Below, in pieces: positions 40,715 to 49,406 of a stretch of DNA of 64,000 nucleotides. Under the pieces are notes generated by a model that was not told where the DNA came from, made no database searches, and saw only the letters and a program-made list of their open reading frames with translations. The position numbers and the translations under genes were made by a program. How positions within the stretch are numbered: the first letter of the stretch is position 1; the number at the start of each line of letters is the position of its first letter. Source of the stretch: Nocardioides speluncae (GTDB lineage: Bacteria; Actinomycetota; Actinomycetes; Propionibacteriales; Nocardioidaceae); contig NZ_QEOO01000047.1 of NCBI RefSeq assembly GCF_003121585.1, forward strand, positions 1 to 64,000, read 5' to 3'.

Positions 40715-41902
40715 TCAGCTCTTCACCGCCGGCGCCAGCACGCACGGCACCTCGAGCGTGACCAGCGTCGGCCCGCGCAGTGGGCTGGACACGCTCATGG
40801 TGCCGTCGAACGCCGACAGCCGCCGCATCACGCCCCGCATGCCGGTCCCGGCGCCGGGGTCCGCGCCGCCACGGCCGTCGTCGCCGACCACCGTGGTGAG
40901 GACGCCGTTGCTGTGCTCGAGCTCCACCCAGGCGTGCTCGGCGGCGGCGTGCTTGCCGGTGTTGGCCAGGCACTCGGCCACCGCGAAATAGACCGCCGAC
41001 TCCACCGGCGCCGGCGGCCGGCCGTCGAGCTTGGCGGTCACGTGCACCGGGATAGCCATGTCCAGCGCGAGGGCCTGTACGGCGCCTAGCAGGCCGCGGT
41101 CGGCGAGCACCGGCGGGTGGATCCCACGCACGACCGAGCGCAGGTCGCCGAGCGCGGCGCCGGTGGTCGAGCGGGCCTCGCTGAGGATCTGGTTCGCCTT
41201 CTTCGGGTCCTTCTCGAGCATTTCCTGGACCATGCCGAGGTTCATGCCGAGCGCCACCAGCCGGGCCTGGGCGCCGTCGTGCAGATCCCGCTCGATCCGG
41301 CGCAGCTCGGCGGCGGAGTGGTCGATGGTCTCGGTCCGGGTCTCGGTCAGCACCTGGACGCGCTGCTCGAGCTTCTCGGTGGTCCCGTAGCTCAGCAGCG
41401 ATCGGTCCAGCATGCTGCGGGCCTTCATGATCGGCTCCGCGCCGTACCACCAGAACATGCCGGTCACGATCGCCAGGAACAGGATCACCACCAGGAACGA
41501 CAGCGTGAAGCCGATGGTGAGCGTCAGCAGGATCCAGGCCTGGTCGCGCCAGGTCATCGGGTCGGTCGCCCACGACCGCAGCTTCACCAGCGGCCCACCC
41601 GGCGGACTTGGCCGGTACTGCGGAGGGATCGGGGTGCCGAGGATCCGGCCGGCCATCTTGCGGTGCAGGTTGGCGAGCCAGCGGGTCGCGGGCAGGCTCA
41701 CCAGGAGGAACGGGATGCCGATCACGAACAGCGCCAGGGTGCCGCCGACCGTGGTCAGCACGAAGAACAGGATCGCCGGGATCACCAGCAGCAGCTGCGC
41801 CGCGGCGTACCCGGTCAGGGCGAGCCGGCTGGGCGGGGCGTCAGGGCTGGCGGGGGCGCCGAGGGTGGCGCTGGCCGGAAGGCCGGTCATGGGGCTGCTC
41901 AT
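40715..41902 (-). CDS. Sensor histidine kinase (HisKA_3 type), 395 aa
   Basis: A membrane-anchored NarX-type kinase. Two hydrophobic hairpins (about 32-72 and 123-153) form the sensor, which resembles the PspC/'sensor' domain of actinobacterial kinases. The phospho-acceptor helix reads RRIERDLHDGAQARLVALG with His208. The ATPase domain includes the N box ECLANTGKHAAA and G box DDGRGG and GTGMRGV. The likely partner is the response regulator at 38839-39480. GGGGAGGA lies ahead of the ATG. Divergent from the MMPL exporter gene with a palindrome between. Confidence 0.92.
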   Translation of the reverse strand: MSSPMTGLPASATLGAPASPDAPPSRLALTGYAAAQLLLVIPAILFFVLTTVGGTLALFVIGIPFLLVSLPATRWLANLHRKMAGRILGTPIPPQYRPSPPGGPLVKLRSWATDPMTWRDQAWILLTLTIGFTLSFLVVILFLAIVTGMFWWYGAEPIMKARSMLDRSLLSYGTTEKLEQRVQVLTETRTETIDHSAAELRRIERDLHDGAQARLVALGMNLGMVQEMLEKDPKKANQILSEARSTTGAALGDLRSVVRGIHPPVLADRGLLGAVQALALDMAIPVHVTAKLDGRPPAPVESAVYFAVAECLANTGKHAAAEHAWVELEHSNGVLTTVVGDDGRGGADPGAGTGMRGVMRRLSAFDGTMSVSSPLRGPTLVTLEVPCVLAPAVKS

Positions 41903-41938
41903 AGGGCAATCCTCCCCGATGGCCCGAGTTCGGACAGT

Positions 41939-41973
41939 GGTGCCAGCACCACCCTCGCTGTGGTGCTGGCGCC
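41939..41973. promoter_or_regulatory. Palindrome between sensor kinase and MMPL genes
   Basis: GGTGCCAGCACCAC-CCTCGCT-GTGGTGCTGGCGCC: 14-bp arms with one mismatch and a 7-nt centre, in the 137-bp divergent region. Probably an operator for the kinase-regulator pair or another factor controlling the exporter. Confidence 0.55.
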
Positions 41974-42039
41974 CCTGACCTGCGGCGTTGCACTCACAAG
42001 GCTGGAGGCATCGGAAAAGCCTCGACCTCAAGGAGCGAC

Positions 42040-44205
42040 ATGTCCACCCGAAGCATTCTCGCGGCGATCCCCATGCGGACCGCCCGCTGGAGCGCGATCC
42101 ACCCTTGGAAGGCGATCCTCGCCTGGCTCGCCTTCGTCCTGATCGCCGCCGGACTCGCGGTGGCGGTTCCGAGCAACCAGGTAGACGACGAGGACTACCG
42201 GCTCGGCGAGTCCGGCCGCGCGGACGCGATGGTGCACGAGGCCGGCCTGGACGAGCCCGACGCCGAGAACGTGCTGATCGCCTCCGCGGACGGCGAACTC
42301 GACCAGGCCGCTGCTGAGTCGGCGGCTGCGGCGATCACCGACGGCATGAAGAAGGTCGACGGCGTCACCGCCGTCGCCGAGCCGCAGTGGAGCCCCGACA
42401 AGTCGGCGCTGCTGATCTCCATCCAGCTCGCCAAGGACCACGAGGAGACCAAGGAGCTGCTCGCGGTCACCAAGGACGTCCAGGGCGAGTACGACGGCCT
42501 CACGATCAAGCAGGCCGGCGACCTCACCCTCGACGAGGCGATCAACGACCAGGTCGCCGAGGACCTGCACTCCGCGGAGATCATCAGCCTGCCGATCACG
42601 CTGCTGCTGATGCTGCTCGCGTTCGGCGCCCTGATCGCGGCCGGCATCCCCGTGCTTCTGGCCGCCACCAGCGTCGCCGCCACCATGGGCCTTCTGGCCC
42701 CGCTGTCCCACCTGGTCCCGTCCGAGCCCACCGTCGGCAGCATGATCGTGCTGATCGGCATGGCGGTCGGCGTCGACTACTCGCTGTTCTACCTCAAGCG
42801 CGAACGTGAGGAGCGCGAGGCCGGACGCAGCACCCTGGACGCGGTCGAGATCGCCGCCGCGACCTCCGGCCACTCCATCCTGGTCTCCGGCGGTGCGGTG
42901 ATCGCCTCGATGGCCGGGCTGTACCTGCTGACCGACGTCACCTTCAACTCGCTCGCCACCGGCGCGATCATGGTCGTCGCGGTTGCCGTGCTCGGCTCGA
43001 TCACGGTGCTGCCCGCGCTGCTGGCCAAGCTGGGTCGCTGGGTCGACCGGCCGCGGCTGCCGCTGCTGTGGCGGGTCAACCGGCGGATCGGTCGCGGCGG
43101 CATCGCCGGCCGGGTGCTGGCTCCCGTCGTCCGCCGTCCGGGCGTGGCGCTGCTGCTCTCGTCGATCGTGATGGTGCTGCTCGCCGTACCCGCGCTCGGC
43201 ATGAAGACCCACTCCGGCAATCTGGAGACGCTTCCGGACTCGATCCCCGAGGTGCAGACCTACGCCACGATCTCGGAGAAGTTCCCGTCCGAGGGCACCT
43301 CGCTGGACGTGGTCGCCCGCGGTGACCAGGACGAGGTGAAGGCCGCGCTGGAGTCGCTGAACGCGGAGGCGCTGAAGTCGAAGCACTTCGAGGACCTCGG
43401 CGTGGAGCCGATCACCACCTCGGAGGACGGCGGCACCGCCGTACTCCAGCTCGCGATGCCGTACGACGAGTCCGACGGCAAGGTCGACGACGCGATCGAG
43501 GAGCTGCGCGACGACCTGGTGCCGGCGGCGTTCGCCGGTGTCGGCGGTGAGCACGCGGTCGGCGGCGGCGCGGTCGAGTCCTACGACTGGGTCAAGAAGG
43601 AACAGGAGAAGCTGCCGCTGGTGATCGGGTTCGTGCTGCTGTTGACGCTGCTGATGATGGCGGTGTCGTTCAAGTCGATCCCGGTCGCGCTGGTCTCGAC
43701 GGTGCTGAACCTCGGCTCGGTCGGCGTCGCGTTCGGCATCCTGACGCTGGTCTTCCAGCACGGCTGGTTCGCCGGTCAGCTCGACTTCACCAGCCCGGGC
43801 TTCGTGATCGACTGGATCCCGCTGTTCGTGATGGTGGTGCTGGTCGGGCTGTCGATGGACTACCACGTGTTCGTGCTCAGCCGGGTCCGTGAGCACCTCG
43901 GCCGCGGCCTCCCGGCCAAGCTGGCCGTCGAGCAGGGCGTCAAGGACACCGCCGGCGTGGTCACGAGTGCGGCGGCCGTGATGGTCTCGGTGTTCGCGAT
44001 CTTCGCGACGCTGAGCATGATGGAGATGAAGATGATGGGCGTCGGCCTCTCGGCCGCCATCCTCATCGACGCCACGCTGATCCGGCTGGTGATGCTGCCC
44101 GCGATCCTGGTGCTGATGGGCGACAAGGCCTGGTGGCCTTCCCGCCCCAAGCGCCCCCGCGGCACCCACGTCTCCGAGCCCACTCCGGAGTACGAGCTGG
44201 TCTAG
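42040..44205 (+). CDS. MMPL family transporter, 721 aa
   Basis: An RND-type exporter of the MMPL family. TM1 is at about 30-50, a roughly 140-residue periplasmic domain follows, then TM2-6 (about 180-340) with the MMPL motif GVDYSLFYLKREREER. The second half repeats this layout, ending in VGLSMDYHVFVLSRVREHLGRG and a final helix block (GLSMDYHVF is the G-x-x-x-D-Y signature twice). It exports lipids or hydrophobic compounds in relatives; the substrate here is unknown. AAGGAG precedes the ATG. Divergent from the sensor kinase gene, which may control it. Confidence 0.92.
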   Translation: MSTRSILAAIPMRTARWSAIHPWKAILAWLAFVLIAAGLAVAVPSNQVDDEDYRLGESGRADAMVHEAGLDEPDAENVLIASADGELDQAAAESAAAAITDGMKKVDGVTAVAEPQWSPDKSALLISIQLAKDHEETKELLAVTKDVQGEYDGLTIKQAGDLTLDEAINDQVAEDLHSAEIISLPITLLLMLLAFGALIAAGIPVLLAATSVAATMGLLAPLSHLVPSEPTVGSMIVLIGMAVGVDYSLFYLKREREEREAGRSTLDAVEIAAATSGHSILVSGGAVIASMAGLYLLTDVTFNSLATGAIMVVAVAVLGSITVLPALLAKLGRWVDRPRLPLLWRVNRRIGRGGIAGRVLAPVVRRPGVALLLSSIVMVLLAVPALGMKTHSGNLETLPDSIPEVQTYATISEKFPSEGTSLDVVARGDQDEVKAALESLNAEALKSKHFEDLGVEPITTSEDGGTAVLQLAMPYDESDGKVDDAIEELRDDLVPAAFAGVGGEHAVGGGAVESYDWVKKEQEKLPLVIGFVLLLTLLMMAVSFKSIPVALVSTVLNLGSVGVAFGILTLVFQHGWFAGQLDFTSPGFVIDWIPLFVMVVLVGLSMDYHVFVLSRVREHLGRGLPAKLAVEQGVKDTAGVVTSAAAVMVSVFAIFATLSMMEMKMMGVGLSAAILIDATLIRLVMLPAILVLMGDKAWWPSRPKRPRGTHVSEPTPEYELV

Positions 44206-44213
44206 GCGCCAGG

Positions 44214-44284
44214 CCGGGATAGTCCGTCACGAAAAGCACCTCTGGGCAGCGCCCGGGGGTGCTTTTCGTGACGGACTATCCCGG
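44214..44284. terminator. Bidirectional terminator, perfect 27-bp inverted repeat
   Basis: The left arm 44214-44240 and right arm 44258-44284 match without error (each contains GTCACGAAAAGCACC or its complement); the 17-nt loop folds further (GGGC-AGC-GCCC). A-tract and T-tract in the stem suit termination in both directions. The right arm includes the stop codon of the minus-strand FAD/NAD(P) gene (44276-44278). Confidence 0.8.
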
Positions 44285-45685
44285 TGGCCGCGCTGTAGCC
44301 AGCAGCGGCTTGATGTTGGCCAGGGCCGGCTCGAGGTTGGTGGAGAAGCGGGTCATCGCCGAGCGCATCCGCGGGTCGCCCAGGTGGTTGCGCAGGCCGC
44401 GGGTCAGGTAGAGCCGCGACCGGTCCAGCCAGGCGCGTACGTCGGACTCGGCCGTCAGCCGCCGGACCCGCTCGTGGCTGCCGCACATCATGTCCAGCCA
44501 GTCCTCGGCCCGGCTGGGCTGAACGCCGGGCTCGCAGAGTCGGTTCTGTTCGGCGACCTCGTCACGGGCGGTCTCGATGTACCCGAGCAGCGCGGAGTTG
44601 AACGTGATGAAGCCGCTTGTGACCGACTGCAGGGTGATCCGGTCGGGCTCGAAGATCGGGCGAGCAGGGGCGTTGGCGAACCCGTACGCCGTGCAGTCGA
44701 CGTGCACCGTGTCCCGGCTGGTGGGGACCTCGCCGTGGTCGAGCACGATCCGGTCCGAGCCGACGTGCCGCACCCGCCCCAGGCGCGCCACCTGCTCGAT
44801 CTGCCGGAGCGCGTCGCGCTCGACCTCGCTGAGGGTCGCGCCCCGGAACATCGTCGGCGCGACGGCCGGATCGAGCCGGAACAGCAGGCCACTAGACTCC
44901 AGGCGTCGGAAGAGGTCGTCGAGGGTCGAGGCCTGGGCAACGGACTCGACCGCGACGGCGAAGCCCTCCATCGTCGCGGCGACGAGCTCGCCCGGCTGCA
45001 CCGAGCCACGGTCGATCAACCAGCTGTCGCGCGGCCGGACCCAGCGGATCCGGTCCGGGTCGACGCCGTTCTCGAGCAGCCACGTGCACGCGTCCATGGC
45101 GGTCTTCCCGGCACCGAGGATCGTGTAGCCGCCCGGCGCCTCGGCCAGCCCGACCAGTTCGCCCACCGGGACGACCGTCGCTTCCGGGTCGACGGTGAAG
45201 CCCGGAGTGTGCGTTGCCGGCACCGAGGTCTCCAGGCACGTCGCGTCGACGAGCTTGCGGCGTACCCGCACCGGGACAGTGCGCCCGGTCAGCCGGGAGA
45301 CCAGCGTGTGCTCGCCCGGACCGCCGGCGACGTACTCGTGCCCGCCGTAGAAGCTGACCTGCCCGGACGGCAGCCAGCCGTCGAGCACGGTGCGGTAGTA
45401 GGCGCGGATCTCTACGCCGCGGGCGCGCTCGTAGTAGCCGGCGTTCGGGCCGCTGGTGTCGATCGAGTCGGTGCCGAGGAAGCGGGAGTTCACGCCGTAG
45501 TTGGCCGACGGCTGGTGCAGCCGGACGAAGGAGTAGGCGTCGTTCCAGTGGCCACCAGGGTCGTGCCGGCGGTCCACCAGGACGACCTCGGCATCACCCT
45601 CGGAGGTCAGGGCATCGACGAACGCCATCGCCGAGGCGCCCGCACCCACCACGAGGTAGTCGGTCTCGATCACCCCGTCCCTCAT
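44276..45685 (-). CDS. FAD/NAD(P)-binding oxidoreductase, 469 aa
   Basis: An N-terminal dinucleotide-binding motif DYLVVGAGASAMAFVDAL (GxGxxAxxF) and VLVDRRHDPGGHWNDAYSFV (acidic end of beta2 plus DPGGHW) are those of flavin monooxygenase-like proteins. A second Rossmann motif, YTILGAGKTAMDACTWLLENG, occurs near residue 200. Substrate unknown. The start overlaps the end of the molybdopterin oxidoreductase gene by ATGA, so it is translationally coupled; the two may pass electrons or act on the same compound. The stop codon lies inside the bidirectional terminator. Confidence 0.82.
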   Translation of the reverse strand: MRDGVIETDYLVVGAGASAMAFVDALTSEGDAEVVLVDRRHDPGGHWNDAYSFVRLHQPSANYGVNSRFLGTDSIDTSGPNAGYYERARGVEIRAYYRTVLDGWLPSGQVSFYGGHEYVAGGPGEHTLVSRLTGRTVPVRVRRKLVDATCLETSVPATHTPGFTVDPEATVVPVGELVGLAEAPGGYTILGAGKTAMDACTWLLENGVDPDRIRWVRPRDSWLIDRGSVQPGELVAATMEGFAVAVESVAQASTLDDLFRRLESSGLLFRLDPAVAPTMFRGATLSEVERDALRQIEQVARLGRVRHVGSDRIVLDHGEVPTSRDTVHVDCTAYGFANAPARPIFEPDRITLQSVTSGFITFNSALLGYIETARDEVAEQNRLCEPGVQPSRAEDWLDMMCGSHERVRRLTAESDVRAWLDRSRLYLTRGLRNHLGDPRMRSAMTRFSTNLEPALANIKPLLATARPPG

Positions 45686-47823
45686 GCCGACGCGACAGTG
45701 ACCGGTACGCCGCTCAGCGCGGCGTTGCCGCTGACGTCGAGCAGGGTGGGGTCGGTGAGGTCGTTGATCGACGCGCCGGGGACGGTGGCGGCCTGCGACA
45801 GCCGGACGCCGTCGCGCTGGTGGCCGTAGCCGTGGGGGAGCGAGACCACGCCCGGCATCACGTCCTCGGTGGCCTGCACCTCGACCTCGACCCGACCGAC
45901 GCGTGAGGTCACCACGACGGTCTTGCCGTCCTCGATGTCGCGGGCGGCGAGGTCGTCGGGGTGCATCAGGAGCTGGTGCCGGGCCCGGCCGCGGGTGAGC
46001 CGGGTGGTGTTGTGCATCCAGGAGTTGCAGTCCTGCTTGTGCCGGCGCCCGATCAGCAGCAGCTCGCTGGGCTTGGGGGAGACCGGCTCGCTGGCCACCA
46101 GCCGGTCCAGGTCGGCCAGCACGAATGCCGGCGCTGTGTCGATCCGCTGGCTCTTGGTCTGCAGCCGCTCCGGCAGCAGGTCCGGGCGCAGCGGTCCGAG
46201 GTCGACTCCCTCGGGGTGCTTGCGGAGGTCGGTGATGGTCACGCCCGACTTCCCGGTGCGCAGCAGCATCCCGACCAGCAGCGACGGGCTGGTCGAGAGC
46301 TGGGCCCGCAGCTTGAGCCGCTTGGCCAGCGGCGCCTTCTTCCGCAGCCGGGCGGCGGTGCGCAGCGCGACCTCGCGGTAGATCTGCCAGTCGTGCCGCT
46401 GGTCGCGCGCCTTGTCGAACACCGCGGGCGTGAACCGGGCGGTGTTGCGGACCGCGAGGACGTGGAAGACCAGGTCGTACTGGTCGCGCTCCAGGGCCGA
46501 GGTCGGCGGCAGGATCACGTCGGCGTGCCGGGTGGTCTCGTTGATGTAGATGTCGATGCTGGCCATGAAGTCCAGGCCGCCGATCGCGCGGTCCAGGCGG
46601 GCGCCGTCGGGCGTGGACAGCACCGGGTTGCCGGCCAGGGTGAGCAGGGCCCGCACCTGCCCTTCGCCCGGTGTCTCGATCTCCTCGCGCAGCACCGACA
46701 CCGGCAGCTCGCCTCCGAACTCCGGCAGCTCGCGCACCCGGCTCCGGAACCGGTCGTAGTGGCCGCGCCCGATCAGCCCGCGCCCCACGCCGTCGATCGC
46801 CGGCTCGGTCAGCATCGCGCCGCCGATCCGGTCGAGGTTCCCGGTCACCAGGTTGAGTAGCTGGATCGCCCACTGGCAGACGGTCCCGAACGGCGCGGTT
46901 GAGACCCCGATCCGACCGTACGCCACCGCGCTCTCGGCCGCGGCGAACTCCCGCGCGACCCGGCGGATCTCGGCGGCGGGCACGCCGCTCACGCGCTCGG
47001 CCCGCTCCGGGGTGAACAGCGCCACCGCGTCCGCGACGGCCTCCAGGTTGTCGGCGTACGCCGGTGGGGTGGTGAGGCCGTCCTCGAACAGCACCTGCAG
47101 CATCGCCAGCAGCACCCACGGGTCGCTGCCCGGGCGCACGAAGTGGTGCTCGGTGGCCACCTTCGCGGTCTCGGTACGGCGCGGATCGAAGACCACCATC
47201 TGCCCGTCCCGCGCCTTCAGCTCCCGCAGCCGGTTCGGGAAGTCCGGCACCGTCATCAGCGACCCGTTGGACGCCATCGGGTTGGCACCGAAGACCAGGA
47301 AGTACGACGTCCGGTCGAGGTCGGGTACCGGGAGCAGCAGCTGGTGGCCGTACATCAGGTGGCCCACCAGCTGGTGGGGGAGCTGGTCGACCGAGGTCGC
47401 GCTGTACTTGTTGCGGGTGCGCAGCGACTTCACCATCGCGATGCCGTGGGTCAGCGAGCCGAGACTGTGCGCGTTCGGGTTGCCGAGGTAGATCGCCAGC
47501 GCGTCCTTGCCGTGCTCGTTGATCGCGCCCGCGAGGCCGTCGGCGACCAGGTCGAACGCCTCGTCCCAGCCGATCTCCTCCCAGCCGACGCTGCCGTCGG
47601 GCCGGTCGACGCGGCGTACCGGCCGCCGCAGCCGGTCGGGATCGTCGTACACATCGGCCATCGCGGTGCCCTTCGGGCAGATGTAGCCGCGCGAGAGCGG
47701 GTCGTCCGGGTTGCCGCGGATCGACGTCACCGTGCCGTCTTCGATCGTCAGCACGAGGCCGCAGACCGCCTCGCAGAGATTGCAGACTCCGAGCTTGGTC
47801 TCTGTGACAGTCATACCGAGCAT
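45682..47823 (-). CDS. Molybdopterin-dependent oxidoreductase with [4Fe-4S] cluster, 713 aa
   Basis: A member of the DMSO reductase superfamily. The N-terminal cluster motif is Cys14-x-x-Cys17-x-x-x-Cys21 ... Cys49 (CNLCEAVC, GYICPKG). Catalytic-domain motifs follow: GWEEIGWDEAFDLVADGLA, VFGANPMASNGSLM, DPRRTETAKVATEHHFVRPG and, at the C-terminus, a molybdopterin-dinucleotide-binding barrel (LLMHPDDLAARDIEDG). There is no Tat signal, so it is cytoplasmic. It resembles formate dehydrogenase/assimilatory reductase-like enzymes without an assigned substrate. ATG 47814 is an alternative start. Coupled to the FAD protein. Confidence 0.88.
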   Translation of the reverse strand: MLGMTVTETKLGVCNLCEAVCGLVLTIEDGTVTSIRGNPDDPLSRGYICPKGTAMADVYDDPDRLRRPVRRVDRPDGSVGWEEIGWDEAFDLVADGLAGAINEHGKDALAIYLGNPNAHSLGSLTHGIAMVKSLRTRNKYSATSVDQLPHQLVGHLMYGHQLLLPVPDLDRTSYFLVFGANPMASNGSLMTVPDFPNRLRELKARDGQMVVFDPRRTETAKVATEHHFVRPGSDPWVLLAMLQVLFEDGLTTPPAYADNLEAVADAVALFTPERAERVSGVPAAEIRRVAREFAAAESAVAYGRIGVSTAPFGTVCQWAIQLLNLVTGNLDRIGGAMLTEPAIDGVGRGLIGRGHYDRFRSRVRELPEFGGELPVSVLREEIETPGEGQVRALLTLAGNPVLSTPDGARLDRAIGGLDFMASIDIYINETTRHADVILPPTSALERDQYDLVFHVLAVRNTARFTPAVFDKARDQRHDWQIYREVALRTAARLRKKAPLAKRLKLRAQLSTSPSLLVGMLLRTGKSGVTITDLRKHPEGVDLGPLRPDLLPERLQTKSQRIDTAPAFVLADLDRLVASEPVSPKPSELLLIGRRHKQDCNSWMHNTTRLTRGRARHQLLMHPDDLAARDIEDGKTVVVTSRVGRVEVEVQATEDVMPGVVSLPHGYGHQRDGVRLSQAATVPGASINDLTDPTLLDVSGNAALSGVPVTVASA

Positions 47824-47889
47824 CGTCGCACCCCCAGTTACGGCGCGGCCAGGTTGACCTGAGGCTGGCAGCGTGTAGAACAGGCAGGC

Positions 47890-48630
47890 ATGAACCCACG
47901 ACGCAGCAAGCGCGGTTGGCTCGCCGGACTGTTCGCCGGAGTCGCCGCGGTCGGAACCGTCCTGCTCCTGCAGGTCCTGTTCGAGTTGATGGATCGTGAG
48001 CCGGTCCCGCCTGCGGCTTTCAGCGAAGGCGCCAGGTGGTACGACCTGGCGCTGATCCGGATGGAGTACCTCGGGCCTAACCCGATGGACCTGATCGAGG
48101 CGAAGTCGAGCTACGCGGTCGGGATGCTGCTCGCCCTCGGCGCGCTGTTCGTGGTGACAGCGGTCGGGACCTGGTGGGCGGCTCGCGGGAGTGCGCCCGG
48201 GTCGTCGGTGTTCCCGGTGTTCCTGTCGGTCTGGATGTCGTTCATCGTCGGCGCCGCGCTCGGTCGGTCTGCCCAGTCGATGTGGACCCTCCGCGACTCC
48301 CTGGGCGACGACGGCATGTTGCTCATCGTGGTGGACACCGGGCTCCGGAGCGGTCCCGACTACGGCCTGTTCTGGGGCTTCCCGCTCGCCGTGATCGTTG
48401 CCCTGCTCTGGCTGATGGTGCGGCCGCGCGCGACAGCCCAGGCCGAGGGCCTGCCGCCCGGCCAGCAGCAGCCGCCGCCGTACGACGCGGAGCCGCCGCG
48501 CATCGAGGAGCCGATGTGGGCGACGACCGTGCAGGACCCGCCGTCCGACCCGGAGTACGACACACGGGCGATGCCCGCCGGCCCGGCCCAGCCTGACGAC
48601 GGCCCGGACCTGACCAAGCGCGCCGACTGA
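47890..48630 (+). CDS. Membrane protein with proline-rich C-terminus, 246 aa
   Basis: Four hydrophobic segments (about 10-33, 74-98, 105-126, 150-175), then a Pro/Gln-rich, acidic cytoplasmic tail (GLPPGQQQPPPYDAEPPR) of about 65 residues. No family recognised. It is divergent from the molybdopterin oxidoreductase gene with a 66-bp gap. The region after it is the rpsO leader. Confidence 0.75.
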   Translation: MNPRRSKRGWLAGLFAGVAAVGTVLLLQVLFELMDREPVPPAAFSEGARWYDLALIRMEYLGPNPMDLIEAKSSYAVGMLLALGALFVVTAVGTWWAARGSAPGSSVFPVFLSVWMSFIVGAALGRSAQSMWTLRDSLGDDGMLLIVVDTGLRSGPDYGLFWGFPLAVIVALLWLMVRPRATAQAEGLPPGQQQPPPYDAEPPRIEEPMWATTVQDPPSDPEYDTRAMPAGPAQPDDGPDLTKRAD

Positions 48631-48824
48631 GGGCCGTCGGGCGCCTGAATTCGGACTTCCGAGACACCGTTGATAGTCTTGCGCAGTTGCCTGGCACGCG
48701 GCCTACGCCGATCTGCTGGGTGACAACCCAAACAAGAGACAACGCCGTTGAACGGCCGCGGATCGAGAGTGCCCGGGTGGACAGGCCCCGGCGCGCCGCG
48801 CAACGAGTCCGGAAGGAGCCCCGC
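48631..48824 (+). promoter_or_regulatory. Leader and promoter region of rpsO
   Basis: 194 bp. A -10-like GATAGT (48672-48677) suggests a start near 48684 and a leader of about 140 nt, long enough for an S15 autoregulatory structure as known for rpsO in several bacteria. I can see only short stems here and cannot assign a known S15-binding RNA class. Confidence 0.4.
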
Positions 48825-49100
48825 ATGTCGATCGGAACCGACGCGGAGACCAAGAAGAAGATCATCGCCGAGTACGCCACGACCGAGGGCGACACCGGCT
48901 CGCCGGAGGTGCAGATCGCGCTGCTCAGCCACCGCATCGCGCACCTCACCGACCACCTCAAGCAGCACAAGCACGACCACCACAGCCGTCGTGGTCTGCT
49001 GCTCCTGGTCGGTCAGCGCCGTCGGCTGCTGAACTACCTGCAGAAGACCGACATCGGGCGCTACCGCTCGATCGTCGAGCGTCTCGGACTGCGCCGATGA
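48825..49100 (+). CDS. rpsO: 30S ribosomal protein S15, 91 aa
   Basis: Binds 16S rRNA helix h22 early in 30S assembly. The sequence is standard: KKKIIAEYATTEGDTGSPEV, QIALLSHRIAHLTDHLKQHK, DHHSRRGLLLLVGQRRRLLN and the terminal YRSIVERLGLRR. GGAAGGAG precedes the ATG at 48825 at ideal spacing. Upstream of pnp as in nearly all bacteria. Confidence 0.97.
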   Translation: MSIGTDAETKKKIIAEYATTEGDTGSPEVQIALLSHRIAHLTDHLKQHKHDHHSRRGLLLLVGQRRRLLNYLQKTDIGRYRSIVERLGLRR

Positions 49101-49104
49101 CCTC

Positions 49105-49136
49105 GGAGCGGTCGCCCCACTCGGGGTGGCCGCTCC
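49105..49136 (+). terminator. Terminator after rpsO
   Basis: 14-bp stem (GGAGCGGTCGCCCC) with two G-U pairs and loop ACTC, followed by ATTTTC. It probably gives partial readthrough into pnp. Confidence 0.7.
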
Positions 49137-49406
49137 CGTCACATTTTCGGCTGTCCGGCCGCTAGTGTCGGACCGACGAACCTAAAACTGAACAGCAGAA
49201 CACCACCAGGAGCGACCCGCACGTCAGGCTCGGTCCTCGGTAGTGGCCTTCGGAACCTCCGCCGCTGACTCGGCCGCGGTGAGCAGCTCCGCGGGCCTCG
49301 ATCGAAGACCGGCCCCCACCCCGCGATGCGGGGAGCGGGACACGCATCGTGCCCGTCCCGAGGGCGTACGCCGCGGATCGCTCCGCTACCGAAGAGGGAA
49401 GAACCC
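49137..49406 (+). promoter_or_regulatory. Leader region of pnp
   Basis: 270 bp between the rpsO terminator and pnp. A TAGTGT hexamer near 49163 could be a -10. Further on are GC stems, for example CCCCGC-GAT-GCGGGG at 49318-49332. In E. coli a pnp leader stem is the site of autoregulation by RNase III and PNPase; a similar role here is inference. Confidence 0.4.

Noticed and set aside
42028..44169. Long open frame antisense to the MMPL exporter
   Set aside because: His/Gln/Asp-rich composition typical of a shadow frame; the plus strand has clear MMPL motifs.
44276..47899. Apparent 1207-codon fusion of the FAD protein with upstream sequence
   Set aside because: The first 738 codons are the wrong frame of the molybdopterin gene. 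The FAD protein starts at 45685 with an ATGA overlap.
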